A DNA stretch of 56,045 nucleotides from Microbacterium sp. (GCA_031177765.1 JAPSKH010000014.1:1-56045); one strand, 5' to 3'. Shown: positions 34,664-44,379, counted from the stretch's first letter. The notes: generated by a model from the letters alone, not told the origin. Numbers and translations are program-made.

Positions 34664-36331
34664 ATGACAGTTCATCGCAGGGCGGTGCTCATCGCCGCCG
34701 CTGTCGCGGCGACCGCAGCGCTCGCTCTCTCCGGCTGCAGCGCCGGAGGAAGCCAGTCCGCAGACTCGCTGGACGGCACTCAGCTGCTCACGATCCCGCG
34801 CGAAGACATGGGGACCTTCGACCGCAACTTCAATCCGTTCGCCAATCCGGACTTCCCGATGACCCAGCAGGCCATCTACGAGTCCATGCTCGTCTACAAC
34901 CCGGCAGACGGGTCGACGACACCGTGGCTGGCGACGGAATGGGAAGTCGCGCCCGACAGCATGGGCATCACCTACCACCTGCGCGACGGCGTCAAGTGGT
35001 CCGATGGTGAGCCCTTCATCGCCGACGACGTCGTGCTGTCGTTCGAGCTGCAGCGCGAAGTCCGCGGCGGGTTCGACTACATCGAATCGGTGACAGCCGT
35101 CGATCCCCTCACCGTGCAGTTCGACTTCAGCGAGCCCTTCTCGCCTGCCCTCCTGGACATCGGCCAGCAGGTCATCGCGCCCGCCCACATCTGGAGTGAG
35201 GTCGAGGACCCCACCAAGTTCGCGAACGAAGATCCCGTCGGCACCGGCCCGTACACCGAAGTGGCCAACTTCCAGGCGCAGTCGTTCGACCTCGAGAAGA
35301 ACCCCGAGTACTGGCAGCCGGAGAAGCAGAAGATCGAGGGCATCCGCATGCTCGCGTTCTCCGGCAACGACGGCGCCAACCTCGCCGCGGCCAACGGTGA
35401 CGTGGACTGGGCTCCCCAGTTCATCCCGAACATCGAGGAAGCCTATGTCGCCAAAGACCCCGACCACCGGTTCTACTGGTTCCCGCCGACCGGCTCGATG
35501 ATCAATTGGCAGTTCAATACCGCCAAGGCACCGTTCGACGATCCGAACGTGCGGAAGGCCCTGTCGATGGCGGTCGACCGCGAGCAGGTCACGGAGATCG
35601 GAATGCAGGGTTACACCTCCCCGGCGGACTGCACCGGTCTGAGTGGCTCCTATGACTCTTGGCGCGACGAAACCGTCGTCGAGTCCTGCACGTGGACGGC
35701 GCGCGACCTGGAGGGCGCCGCAGAGCTGCTGGATGCCGCGGGGATCACTCTCGGCGCGGACGGCAAGCGTGTCCTGCCCGACGGTACGCCCTTCGCCTTC
35801 GACTTCTCGGTCGGATCCACCTCGAGCGACTGGGTTTCGGTGGGCAACGTGATCGCGCAGAATCTCGCCGAGCTCGGCGTGACGGTCACCGTCGCGGCCA
35901 AGGACTGGGGAGACGTGACCGCCGGCTACGAGAACGGCACGTTCGACTCCGGCATCGTCTGGAGTGCAAACGCCCCGACGCCGTACCAGTTCTACCGCGG
36001 CGTCATGTCCACCGAGACGGTGAAACCGGTCGGCGAGCAGACGTTCGACAACTATCACCGTTTCGGCAGCGCGGACGCTGACGCCCTGCTTGCGCAGTTC
36101 GCCGCGGCATCCGATGAGGCCACGCAGCAGGACGTCATGAATCAGCTGCAGTCCCTCTTCGCCGAGGCGGCGCCCGTTGCGCCGCTGTTCCCCGGCCCGG
36201 AGTGGGGCGCGGCCAGCACGGCGCGCTTCACCGGGTGGCCGACCGAGGACAACCCCTACGCGACGCTGTCCACGCGCTCGCGGACGACGGTTCTCGTCCT
36301 CACCAGCCTCGAACCGGTCGTCACCGACTGA
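34664..36331 (+). CDS. Family-5 ABC solute-binding lipoprotein
   Basis: The 555-residue lipoprotein has lipobox LSGC (Cys25) and the fold of dipeptide/oligopeptide-binding proteins (DGVKWSDGEPFIADDVVLSFEL-type motif near 105-125, NVRKALSMAVDREQV near 295). Although the family is named for peptides, several members bind oligosaccharides. Placement before two GH32 enzymes suggests a fructo-oligosaccharide ligand. AAAGGA precedes the ATG. A very strong hairpin follows the stop before the first permease gene. Confidence 0.92.
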   Translation: MTVHRRAVLIAAAVAATAALALSGCSAGGSQSADSLDGTQLLTIPREDMGTFDRNFNPFANPDFPMTQQAIYESMLVYNPADGSTTPWLATEWEVAPDSMGITYHLRDGVKWSDGEPFIADDVVLSFELQREVRGGFDYIESVTAVDPLTVQFDFSEPFSPALLDIGQQVIAPAHIWSEVEDPTKFANEDPVGTGPYTEVANFQAQSFDLEKNPEYWQPEKQKIEGIRMLAFSGNDGANLAAANGDVDWAPQFIPNIEEAYVAKDPDHRFYWFPPTGSMINWQFNTAKAPFDDPNVRKALSMAVDREQVTEIGMQGYTSPADCTGLSGSYDSWRDETVVESCTWTARDLEGAAELLDAAGITLGADGKRVLPDGTPFAFDFSVGSTSSDWVSVGNVIAQNLAELGVTVTVAAKDWGDVTAGYENGTFDSGIVWSANAPTPYQFYRGVMSTETVKPVGEQTFDNYHRFGSADADALLAQFAAASDEATQQDVMNQLQSLFAEAAPVAPLFPGPEWGAASTARFTGWPTEDNPYATLSTRSRTTVLVLTSLEPVVTD

Positions 36332-36336
36332 TGATC

Positions 36337-36378
36337 CGCTGTCCTGCTGCGTCGCCCGTGCGACGCAGCAGGACAGCG
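36337..36378 (+). terminator. Intra-operon hairpin after binding-protein gene
   Basis: CGCTGTCCTGCTGCGTCG (36337-36354) and its exact complement (36361-36378) form an 18-bp perfect stem with a 6-nt loop, only 6 bp after the stop codon. The ribosome site of the next gene begins immediately after the stem. It can act as a partial terminator or protect the 3' end of the binding-protein message. Confidence 0.75.
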
Positions 36379-36390
36379 AGGAGACACAAC

Positions 36391-37368
36391 ATGGGCTACA
36401 TACTGCGGCGCTTCGGGTTCTATCTCGCAGCGTTCTGGGTATCGATCACCCTCAACTTCTTCCTTCCGCGCTTCATGCCGGGTGACCCCGTATCGCGCAT
36501 GGTCGCACGGCTGCAAGGACAGATCCGCCCCGATCAGATCGAAGCGTTGCGGGAGTCCTTCGGCCTGAGTGACGCTCCACTGTGGGAGCAGTATGTGCGC
36601 TACCTCGGTCAGATCTTCACCGGCGATATGGGCTTCTCGATCTCCCGATTCCCGACGCCCGTCATCGACGTGATCTCGAGCGTCATCGGCTGGACCTTCC
36701 TGCTCGGGTTCGTTTCGCTGATCATCGCCGTCGTCATCGGCAACGTCCTCGGCATCCTGGCTGCATGGCGCCGAGGCGGGACCCTCGATTCGTTCGTCCC
36801 GCCGCTGCTCATCTTCATCGGCTCGTTCCCGTACTTCTGGCTCGCGATGGGACTGCTGTACCTCTTCGGAGTCACCCTCGGATGGTTCCCTCTGCGGCAT
36901 GCGTACGAGGTAGGGACGACGCCTGAGTTGTCGCTCGCGTTCGTCGGCGATGTCGCCTATCACCTGATCCTTCCGGCTGCGTCGATCGTCCTCGTCTCCG
37001 TGGGGGGCTGGATGCTCGGCATGCGCAACACGATGATCGCCACCAACGCCGAGGACTACATCGTGATGGCGGAGGCGAAGGGGCTGCGCCCCAATCGCAT
37101 CATCTACCGGTACGCCGCCCGCAACGCCCTGCTGCCATCGGTCACCGCATTCGGCATGTCGCTGGGCTTCGTCGTCGGAGGGGCGCTGCTCACCGAGGTC
37201 GTCTTCGCCTATCCCGGCATCGGGTACACGCTCCTCGCCGCCGTGCAGAACCTTGACTACCCGCTCATGCAGGGACTGTTCCTCACGATCACCACTGCCG
37301 TGCTGATCGCCAACTTCCTCGTCGACATCGTGTACGTGCGTCTCGATCCGCGCGTTCGCGTGAGCTGA
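36391..37368 (+). CDS. Dpp/Opp-type ABC permease 1
   Basis: The 325-residue DppB-like permease begins with MGYILRRFGFYLAAF, has an N-terminal helix followed by the PGDPVSRMV motif, a periplasmic stretch and five further helices. The EAA loop (EDYIVMAEAKGLRPNRIIYRYAARNALLPSV region) contacts the ATPase. It forms the channel with the DppC-like protein downstream. GAGGAGA precedes the ATG at 36391. The open frame upstream of that ATG reads through the binding-protein gene and is ignored. Confidence 0.93.
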   Translation: MGYILRRFGFYLAAFWVSITLNFFLPRFMPGDPVSRMVARLQGQIRPDQIEALRESFGLSDAPLWEQYVRYLGQIFTGDMGFSISRFPTPVIDVISSVIGWTFLLGFVSLIIAVVIGNVLGILAAWRRGGTLDSFVPPLLIFIGSFPYFWLAMGLLYLFGVTLGWFPLRHAYEVGTTPELSLAFVGDVAYHLILPAASIVLVSVGGWMLGMRNTMIATNAEDYIVMAEAKGLRPNRIIYRYAARNALLPSVTAFGMSLGFVVGGALLTEVVFAYPGIGYTLLAAVQNLDYPLMQGLFLTITTAVLIANFLVDIVYVRLDPRVRVS

Positions 37369-37380
37369 ACGGAGGGTGTG

Positions 37381-38394
37381 ATGTCACTCGCGCAAGATCC
37401 TCGCGCCATGGCCGAACTCGACCTCGGCAGCCCGCCCGGACCCGACGGGAAAGCCACCTCGGTGCCGCAGCCGCCACGACGCCGTCACGGCGGGAGCGGA
37501 CTCCTGCGGGGCCTGCTCGGCAATGCCAAGGCGACATCGGGGCTCGTGATCCTCATCCTGTTCATGCTGATGGCGATCCTCGCGCCCGTAATCGCCCCAG
37601 GCGATCCCACACTCATCCAGGGCATCGGCTCGCAGCCGCCGTCGGCCGAGCACTGGCTCGGCACGACGGCCAAGGGGCAGGACGTGCTGGCCCTGAACAT
37701 CTGGGGTGCGCGATCGTCGCTGTTCGTCGGGTTCACCGTCGGCATCCTCGCCACGCTCGTCGGCCTCCTGGTCGGCCTCGCATCCGCTTACTTCGGTCGC
37801 ATCGTCGACAACGTGCTGTCTCTGGTGACGAACGTGTTCCTCCTCCTTCCGGGCCTGCCTCTGCTGGTGATCCTCGCCGCGTTCCTGCCGCAAGGCCTGG
37901 GCACCGTCATCCTCGTGCTCGTCATCACCGGTTGGGCCGGCTCCGCACGCGTGCTCCGCTCGCAGGCCATGTCGATCCGCGGCAAGGACTTCGTCGCCGC
38001 GGCGCAGGTCACCGGGGAGGGGGGCTTACGGATCATGTTCCGCGAGATGCTGCCGAACATGGCGTCGATCGTCATGAGCACGCTCCTGGCGTGCGTGATC
38101 TTCGGCATCGGCGCACAGGCCGGTCTGGAGTTCCTCGGCTTGGGGGATATCAGCACGATCAGCTGGGGCACGAATCTCTACTGGGCAAGCAACGACGGCG
38201 CGCTGCTCACCGGAGCGTGGTGGGTGTTCGTCCCTCCCGGCGTGTGCATCGCCCTCGTCGCCTTCGCCCTCGCGCTGGTCAACTACGGCGTCGACGAGAC
38301 GACGAACCCGCGTCTGCGGCGACCGCGGCGTCGCACCACACCCGACGCGCCGACCCGGGTCGCCGTTCCCGCCCGGAAGGAGACGGCGCGATGA
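37381..38394 (+). CDS. Dpp/Opp-type ABC permease 2
   Basis: The 337-residue DppC-like permease has a hydrophilic Pro-rich N-terminus, a first helix near residue 50-70 (ATSGLVILILFMLMAIL), LAPVIAPGDPT, HWLGTTAKGQDVL and the EAA loop KDFVAAAQVTGEGGLRIMFREMLPNM. Its C-terminus is basic and long. GGAGGG lies 6 nt before ATG 37381; GTG 37378 would be just one codon earlier. The ATPase gene start overlaps its stop. Confidence 0.93.
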   Translation: MSLAQDPRAMAELDLGSPPGPDGKATSVPQPPRRRHGGSGLLRGLLGNAKATSGLVILILFMLMAILAPVIAPGDPTLIQGIGSQPPSAEHWLGTTAKGQDVLALNIWGARSSLFVGFTVGILATLVGLLVGLASAYFGRIVDNVLSLVTNVFLLLPGLPLLVILAAFLPQGLGTVILVLVITGWAGSARVLRSQAMSIRGKDFVAAAQVTGEGGLRIMFREMLPNMASIVMSTLLACVIFGIGAQAGLEFLGLGDISTISWGTNLYWASNDGALLTGAWWVFVPPGVCIALVAFALALVNYGVDETTNPRLRRPRRRTTPDAPTRVAVPARKETAR

Positions 38395-39308
38395 GCGCTG
38401 CGTTGCTCGAGGTCGACGGCCTCTCCGTCGAGTACGCGACCGAAACGCGCGCCATCCGCGCCGTGGACCGAGTGTCGTTCTCGATCGGCGAGCGTGAGGT
38501 GTTCGGCCTGGCCGGCGAGTCCGGTTGCGGCAAGTCGACGATCGCCAACGCGATCCTCCGGCTCCTGAGAGACCCGGCCGTGATCACCAGCGGGTCGGTC
38601 CGCTTCGCGGGCACCGACGTGCTGGCGCTCAACGCGGAGGAGCTGCGGACTTTCCGCTGGCGTCGGGTGGCGATGGTGTTCCAGAGCGCGATGAACTCGC
38701 TCAACCCCGTGATGACGATCGGCGACCAGATCGCCGACATCTTCACCACTCACGAGGGCGCGTCCAAGAGAGCCGCCTGGGCGCGCGCCGGCGAGCTGCT
38801 CGACCTCGTCGGCATCCCTGCCGATCGACTGCGGTCCTATCCGCATCAGTTGTCCGGCGGAATGCGGCAGCGAGTGGTCATCGCGATGGCGACGGCGCTT
38901 CGACCGCCGCTTCTCATCATGGATGAACCCACCACGGCCCTCGATGTGGTGGTCCAGCAGGAGATCATGGCGCAGATCAAGGACCTGCAGCGAGAACTCG
39001 GATTCGCAGTCCTGTTCATCACCCACGACATGTCGCTGATGGTGGAGCTGTCCGACCGCATGGCTGTGATGTATGCGGGGCGCTTCGTCGAAACGGCGCA
39101 AGCCGGCGAGATCTTCGCCACGCCCCGGCATCCGTACACGCGCGCACTGATGGATGCCTTCCCACCCATGTCAGGGCCGCGCACACGACTGCAGGGCCTC
39201 GGCGAAGGCGTGAGGTTCCGGAACATCCCCGACCTCAAGCAGGTGGGCCCCACCCACTGGGCAGCGCCGAGCGACGGCGACTCCTCGATCACGGAGACGA
39301 TCTCATGA
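38391..39308 (+). CDS. Dpp/Opp-type ABC ATPase 1
   Basis: The 305-residue DppD-like ATPase has Walker A GESGCGKS (about 42-49), Q-loop VFQSAMNSLNP, signature LSGGMRQR, Walker B LLIMDEPTTALD and H-loop FITHDM. The C-terminal OppDF domain is shorter than usual and, from what I can see, has only partial cluster or regulatory features (no clear row of cysteines). It works with the DppF-like ATPase whose start overlaps its stop by 4 nt. Confidence 0.93.
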   Translation: MSAALLEVDGLSVEYATETRAIRAVDRVSFSIGEREVFGLAGESGCGKSTIANAILRLLRDPAVITSGSVRFAGTDVLALNAEELRTFRWRRVAMVFQSAMNSLNPVMTIGDQIADIFTTHEGASKRAAWARAGELLDLVGIPADRLRSYPHQLSGGMRQRVVIAMATALRPPLLIMDEPTTALDVVVQQEIMAQIKDLQRELGFAVLFITHDMSLMVELSDRMAVMYAGRFVETAQAGEIFATPRHPYTRALMDAFPPMSGPRTRLQGLGEGVRFRNIPDLKQVGPTHWAAPSDGDSSITETIS

Positions 39309-40339
39309 CCGCACACGACACGCCGGTGCTTTCGATCCGGGGACTCGAGAAGACGTTCACCATCGGCGGCGCGCTCTCGCGCAAGCGCGTGCGCGCGGTC
39401 GGAGGCGTCGACCTCGACATCGCACACGGTGAGATCGTCGCGCTGGTCGGCGAGTCGGGAAGCGGCAAGTCCACACTCGCGCGGTGCGTCGCGCGTCTCG
39501 AACAGCCGTCGGCAGGGACCTTCTTGTTCGAAGGCGAGGATGTCATCGCCGCCTCGAAGCGGCGCGCGACGCGCGAGTACCGCTCGGCTGTGCAGATGAT
39601 CTTCCAGGACCCCTTCGGCTCGCTCAACCCCGTGCATCGGGTCGGCCACTTCCTGGAACGTCCGCTGCGCATCCACGGAGCCACGTCCGGGCGCACCGCA
39701 CTGGAGCATGCGAAGCAGCGGCTGATGCACAAGGTCGGGCTTCCTGCCGAGATGCTGGACCGCTACCCGCACGAGCTTTCCGGCGGACAACGCCAGCGCA
39801 TCGCGATCGCCCGCGCGCTGGCTGTGAACCCGCGGCTGATCCTCGCCGATGAGCCGACCTCGATGCTGGACGTGTCGGTACGGATCGGGGTTCTCAACCT
39901 CATGCGCACGCTGTGCGAGGAGCAGGGCATCTCGATGCTGTACATCACGCACGATCTCGCCTCTGCTCGCTATCTCGCCGACCGCATCGTCGTGATGTTC
40001 GCCGGCGAGTTCGTCGAGGGCGGTGAGGCGATGGAACTGCTGGCGAACCCCGCGCACCCTTACACGCGGCTGTTGATCTCTGCCGTGCCCGATCCCCAGC
40101 GCACACAGCCGTACGACCGGGCCGAGCGCGCCCGACTGCGCCACGGGGTCCTGCATCCGACCGAGTGTCAGTGGGCCGGCGCGACGCGCGAGCAGTGCTC
40201 GAGCGAGACGGCCGTGTTCCACCGACTGACGGAGACGCCCGAGCACTGGGTGCGCTGCGGTCTCTATGCCCCGCCCTCAGATGCGCCGGGAACGGCGCTC
40301 GAGCAGCCCGCCGCCGATCAGGAGCACGACGCCGCATGA
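39305..40339 (+). CDS. Dpp/Opp-type ABC ATPase 2
   Basis: The 344-residue DppF-like ATPase has Walker A GESGSGKST (about 48-56), Q-loop IFQDPFGSLNP, signature LSGGQRQR, Walker B LILADEPTSMLD and switch histidine YITHDL. The C-terminal OppF domain includes HPTECQWAGATREQCSSE and HWVRCGLY with three cysteines, the pattern linked to an iron-sulfur or metal site in this family. The ATG of the first GH32 gene overlaps its stop, tying transport to hydrolysis in one message. Confidence 0.93.
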   Translation: MTAHDTPVLSIRGLEKTFTIGGALSRKRVRAVGGVDLDIAHGEIVALVGESGSGKSTLARCVARLEQPSAGTFLFEGEDVIAASKRRATREYRSAVQMIFQDPFGSLNPVHRVGHFLERPLRIHGATSGRTALEHAKQRLMHKVGLPAEMLDRYPHELSGGQRQRIAIARALAVNPRLILADEPTSMLDVSVRIGVLNLMRTLCEEQGISMLYITHDLASARYLADRIVVMFAGEFVEGGEAMELLANPAHPYTRLLISAVPDPQRTQPYDRAERARLRHGVLHPTECQWAGATREQCSSETAVFHRLTETPEHWVRCGLYAPPSDAPGTALEQPAADQEHDAA

Positions 40340-41808
40340 CCACGCACCCTATGACCACCCCCGACGCGACAGCTCCCGACCTGCTGGAGCGCGCCGCCGC
40401 CGACCCTCACCGGCCTGCGTTCCACTTCGTCGCACCCGCCGGCTGGCTCAACGACCCCAACGGGCTCACCCAGAAGGACGGCTGGTACCACCTCTTCTAC
40501 CAATACAACCCGTACGCACCCATCCACCAGCGCATCCACTGGGGCCATGCACGCAGCACCGACCTGGTGCATTGGGACCACCTGCCGATTGCGCTCGTGC
40601 CCAGTCAGGGCCCGGACGTCGACGGCTGCTGGTCGGGAGTCTTCGTCGACGACGGAGGAGTCCCCACGCTCGTGTACTCCGGGCGTCATGGCGACATCGA
40701 GCTGCCCTGTGTCGCCACGGGATCGGACGACCTGGTCGAGTGGACGAAGGAGCCGGCGAACCCGGTCATCGCGTCACCGCCCCAGAACCTCGACCTCGTG
40801 GCCTTCCGCGACCACTGCGTGTGGCGCGAGGAGGCGACGGACGGGCATCCGGCGCGGTGGCGTCAGATCATCGGCGCGGGCATCCGCGGGGAGGGTGGCA
40901 CCGCGCTGCTGTACGAGTCCGACGACCTGCGCTCCTGGCGCTATCTCGGCCCCCTCCTCGTCGGCGATGCGACGGACCGGTCGAGGACAGCACCCGACTG
41001 GACCGGGACCATGTGGGAGTGCGTCGACCTCTTCGCCGTCGATGGTGCGGATTTCCTCGTGTTCTCGGCGTGGGACGCCGGGGTTACTCATCACCCGCTC
41101 TACTGGTCGGGCCGGTACCGCGGCGACCGTTTCGAGCCGCGGGCTCTTCACCGGCTGGACCTGGGCGGACGGTTCTTCTACGCCCCGCAGTCGATGCGAG
41201 ACGACGCGGGCAGGAGGCTCATGTTCGGGTGGATGCAGGAGGGAAGGACGGATGCCGCGTCCACGGCCGCCGGCTGGTCCGGTGTGATGTCACTGCCGCG
41301 CGTCGTCACAGCGGGTGCCGACGGCTCGCTGCACCAGGCTCCGGCGCCGGAGGTCGATCGGCTTCGCACCGAACTCCTGTACGACGGCCCTGCCGCCCGT
41401 GTCGGTGCGGCAGGCGTCGCCGGCGACCAGCTGGACCTCGAGCTCGACGCGACGCTTCCTGCGGGCGCATCCATCGAAGTGGCAGTCCGCGCGACCTCGG
41501 ACGGCGCTGAGCGATCCGTGTACCGACTGCAGCGCACCGGAGATGCGATCGAGTTCTCGCTCGACAGAACCCGGTCGAGCCTCGACCACAGCGTCGACAC
41601 GAAGCCGCTCGCCGGCACCGTCGGCCTCGACGGCGACCGCGTGCACCTGCGTGTCGTCGTCGACCATTCCGCTCTCGAGGCGTTTGCGAACGGCATCCCG
41701 CTCGCCGCCCGCGCCTATCCCACGCGCCACGATGCGCAGCACGTGAAGGTCAGCGTCGATGGCGCTGAGGCGACGCTGCGGATCTGGCGCATGGCTGCCA
41801 CCAGCTGA
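40336..41808 (+). CDS. Cytoplasmic GH32 beta-fructofuranosidase
   Basis: The 490-residue enzyme has no signal peptide and belongs to GH32: nucleophile D40 in WLNDPNG, general acid E228 in WECVD, and the transition-state residue D159 in the altered RDP motif, which here reads FRDHCVW (Pro replaced by His). The five-bladed propeller is followed by a beta-sandwich ending near VSVDGAEATLRIWRM. It probably splits imported fructo-oligosaccharides or sucrose in the cytoplasm, since its start overlaps the transporter ATPase gene. Sucrose-6-phosphate hydrolase is an alternative, but no PTS is nearby. Confidence 0.92.
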   Translation: MTTHPMTTPDATAPDLLERAAADPHRPAFHFVAPAGWLNDPNGLTQKDGWYHLFYQYNPYAPIHQRIHWGHARSTDLVHWDHLPIALVPSQGPDVDGCWSGVFVDDGGVPTLVYSGRHGDIELPCVATGSDDLVEWTKEPANPVIASPPQNLDLVAFRDHCVWREEATDGHPARWRQIIGAGIRGEGGTALLYESDDLRSWRYLGPLLVGDATDRSRTAPDWTGTMWECVDLFAVDGADFLVFSAWDAGVTHHPLYWSGRYRGDRFEPRALHRLDLGGRFFYAPQSMRDDAGRRLMFGWMQEGRTDAASTAAGWSGVMSLPRVVTAGADGSLHQAPAPEVDRLRTELLYDGPAARVGAAGVAGDQLDLELDATLPAGASIEVAVRATSDGAERSVYRLQRTGDAIEFSLDRTRSSLDHSVDTKPLAGTVGLDGDRVHLRVVVDHSALEAFANGIPLAARAYPTRHDAQHVKVSVDGAEATLRIWRMAATS

Positions 41809-41862
41809 CCGTCACCACCACCGATCGGCAGCATCGACGCTGCCCGAGATGAAAGGCCGTCC

Positions 41863-43437
41863 ATGGACGAATCGACTGCAGTCTCACGCCGCGCACTCTT
41901 CGCCGGAGCCGGCGCGACCGCCCTTGGGGGCACGCTGGCCCTTGCTGGACGAGGAGCGCCCGCTGCCGCGGCGGATGCCGCATCCGTTTCCGGCAAGAAC
42001 TCGAAAGGACGCACCCGCATGCGACCCGCGTTTCACGTCAGCGTTCCGGACAACTGGAAGAACGACCCTCAACGGCCCGTGTACATCGACGGCGAGTATC
42101 ACTACTACTACCTCTACAACGCGGACTACAACGAGGGCGGTGCGGGCACCGCATGGCGACGCGCGTCCACGCGTGACCATGTGTCCTTCCGTGATCACGG
42201 CGTCGCCATCCCGAAGTTCAGCAACGGCAACGGCGACTGCTGGTCGGGGAGCCTCGTCGTCGACGAACGGAACACCGCGGGCTACGGTGCGGGCGCCGTC
42301 ATCGCTTTGGTGACGCAGGCCCCAGAAGGCAGGCAGGCTCAGTACCTGTGGTACTCGACGGACCGGGGCCGGACGTTCCTGCCTGGTGGTGACGCGCCCG
42401 TGCTGCCGAATCCCGGCGTGCACGACTTCCGCGACCCGAAGGTCATCTGGGATTCCGATCGGGAGCGCTGGTTCATGGCCAACGCGGAGGGCCAGCGCGT
42501 CGGCTTCTACGTCTCTGCCGATCTTCGCTCGTGGCAGGGCGTCGGCGAGTTCGTGCGCACCGACCTCGGGCTCATCGAGTGCCCTGACATCTTCCGCATG
42601 ACCGCGGACGACGGCACTGCCCATTGGATCCTCGGCATCAGCGCGAACGGCAAGGGACGGGGGCTGCCGGCAACCTACGCGTACTGGACCGGTGCTTTCG
42701 ACGGGGCCTCGTTCGCTCCCGACCACGCCGAGCCGCGCTGGCTGGATTACGGGTTCGACTTCTACGGCGCCGTGACCTACCCGAACCACGATGCGTCGGG
42801 CGCTGAGGACCCGACGCTGCGCCGCGCGATCGGGTGGGCGAACTTCTGGGACTACCCGCACAACACGCCGACGCTCGCAACAGACGGCTACAACGGCGAC
42901 GACATGATCGTGCGGGATCTGCGGCTGACCGCTGGGAGCGACGGCTACTACCTCGCTTCTGCGCCGACGGCGGCGCTCGCGGGATATGCGAAGAAGACGC
43001 ATCGGCTCGGCGACGTCGCGGTGGCCGGCGTGCGTGACCTCGACATCCGCTCGCTCGCCTACGACCTGACCTGCGAGCTTCGGTGGGACCCGGCGGCGGC
43101 GCCCGCGAACATCGGCTTCGAGGTCTGTCGCGCCCCGGGTGGGGGGCGTCATGTCGCTGCCGGTGCATTCCTGGACGGGCCGTTCGCCTACGTCAACCGC
43201 CGCCCGACCATCAATCCGACCGGTGGTGAATCGCAGACGCCGATCGATCCGTCGACGGGTCGTCTGGCCGTCCGCATCCTGGTCGATCGCACGAGCGTGG
43301 AGTTCTTCGTCGGGGACGGTCGCGTCGTGCACTCGCACCGCGTCTTTCCGCTCGAAGGCGACAACCGCATCCGCCTCTACGCGCACGAAGGATCGGCCAC
43401 CTTCAGTGGTCTCACCATCAGCGAGCTGGCGATCTGA
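41863..43437 (+). CDS. Tat-exported GH32 fructan hydrolase
   Basis: The 524-residue enzyme begins with a twin-arginine signal (SRRALFAG at 8-15, hydrophobic stretch, AAAADA cleavage region near 34-40). The GH32 catalytic residues are D68 in NWKNDP, R190-D191-P192 in FRDPKV and E239-C240-P241. It should digest inulin, levan or sucrose outside the cell and release products for the peptide-type transporter. A beta-sandwich domain (LAVRILVDRTSVEFFVGDGRVV) follows. The gene lies 54 bp after the cytoplasmic GH32 gene. Confidence 0.92.
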   Translation: MDESTAVSRRALFAGAGATALGGTLALAGRGAPAAAADAASVSGKNSKGRTRMRPAFHVSVPDNWKNDPQRPVYIDGEYHYYYLYNADYNEGGAGTAWRRASTRDHVSFRDHGVAIPKFSNGNGDCWSGSLVVDERNTAGYGAGAVIALVTQAPEGRQAQYLWYSTDRGRTFLPGGDAPVLPNPGVHDFRDPKVIWDSDRERWFMANAEGQRVGFYVSADLRSWQGVGEFVRTDLGLIECPDIFRMTADDGTAHWILGISANGKGRGLPATYAYWTGAFDGASFAPDHAEPRWLDYGFDFYGAVTYPNHDASGAEDPTLRRAIGWANFWDYPHNTPTLATDGYNGDDMIVRDLRLTAGSDGYYLASAPTAALAGYAKKTHRLGDVAVAGVRDLDIRSLAYDLTCELRWDPAAAPANIGFEVCRAPGGGRHVAAGAFLDGPFAYVNRRPTINPTGGESQTPIDPSTGRLAVRILVDRTSVEFFVGDGRVVHSHRVFPLEGDNRIRLYAHEGSATFSGLTISELAI

Positions 43438-43482
43438 AGACGACGCTGCGTGGAGCGATCTCGTGGTGAAAGGACGTCAAGT

Positions 43483-44379
43483 ATGACTGCGCTCGTGATC
43501 GGCGAGGCGCTCGTCGACGTGGTCGCCGAACCTGGGAAGCCTGAGAGGCGGACGCCCGGTGGCAGCCCGTTCAACGTGGCGATCGGGCTGGCGAGGCTGC
43601 GGGTTCCCACGGCGCTGCTCGCGCATGTGGGGGTGGACGCCGATGGAGATCTGCTGCTGGGAGCACTCGAGGACGCCGGTGCGACCTTCGTCGGAGAGTC
43701 GGCGGGCGTGACGTCGACGGCGCACGCGGAACTCGCGGCGGACGGATCGGCGACCTATCGGTTCGCACTCGAGTGGGATCCTCATCCGGCCGAGGAACTG
43801 TCGGGGGAGCCACCTTGGGAAGCGGTGCATGTCGGATCGCTCGGGGCCTTCCTCCGGCCGGGGTGTGAGCTCGTGGATCACATCCTCGAGCGCCATCCTT
43901 CGCGCCTGCGCTCCTTCGACCCGAACATCCGACCGGGCCTCGTCGGGCCGCCCGACGAGGCCCGATCGCGCGTGGAGTTCATCGCCGGACGCGTCGATGT
44001 GCTCAAGCTCAGCGACGAAGACGCGGCGTGGCTCTATCCCGGCGTGGACATCGCGGACGTCATCGCACTGTTGCTCGCTCTGGGGCCTGGTCTCGTCGCC
44101 GTGACGCGAGGAGGCGACGGCTCCCTGATCGCCACGCGGCAGCACACCCTCGAGATCACCGCTCCGCGAACCCACGTCGTCGATACGATCGGCGCCGGCG
44201 ACGCCTACATGAGTGCGATGCTCGGAGCCCTCATCATGAACGGCGCGGCGACCGTCGGCCCCGAGAACCTATCGGCCGACAGCTTGCTTGAGATCGGCGC
44301 GATGGCCTCGCGCGCCGCAGCGTTCGTCGTGGCGCGCGCCGGCTCGAATCCGCCGACGCTGGAGGAGCTTCGCGGCTGA
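43483..44379 (+). CDS. PfkB-family sugar kinase (probable fructokinase)
   Basis: The 298-residue kinase has the PfkB signatures GGSPFNVAIGLARL near residue 26-39 and DTIGAGDAYMSAML near residue 240, with the catalytic Asp in GAGD, plus the KLSDEDAAWL substrate-lobe motif. It phosphorylates the fructose released by the two GH32 enzymes, at C6 or C1, for entry into glycolysis. AAAGGA lies 9 nt before ATG 43483. It closes the locus begun by the LacI gene at 33583. Confidence 0.9.
   Translation: MTALVIGEALVDVVAEPGKPERRTPGGSPFNVAIGLARLRVPTALLAHVGVDADGDLLLGALEDAGATFVGESAGVTSTAHAELAADGSATYRFALEWDPHPAEELSGEPPWEAVHVGSLGAFLRPGCELVDHILERHPSRLRSFDPNIRPGLVGPPDEARSRVEFIAGRVDVLKLSDEDAAWLYPGVDIADVIALLLALGPGLVAVTRGGDGSLIATRQHTLEITAPRTHVVDTIGAGDAYMSAMLGALIMNGAATVGPENLSADSLLEIGAMASRAAAFVVARAGSNPPTLEELRG

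Noticed and set aside
34526..36058. Antisense open frame opposite the family-5 binding protein
   Set aside because: No motifs, low-complexity composition and complete overlap with a well-supported gene.
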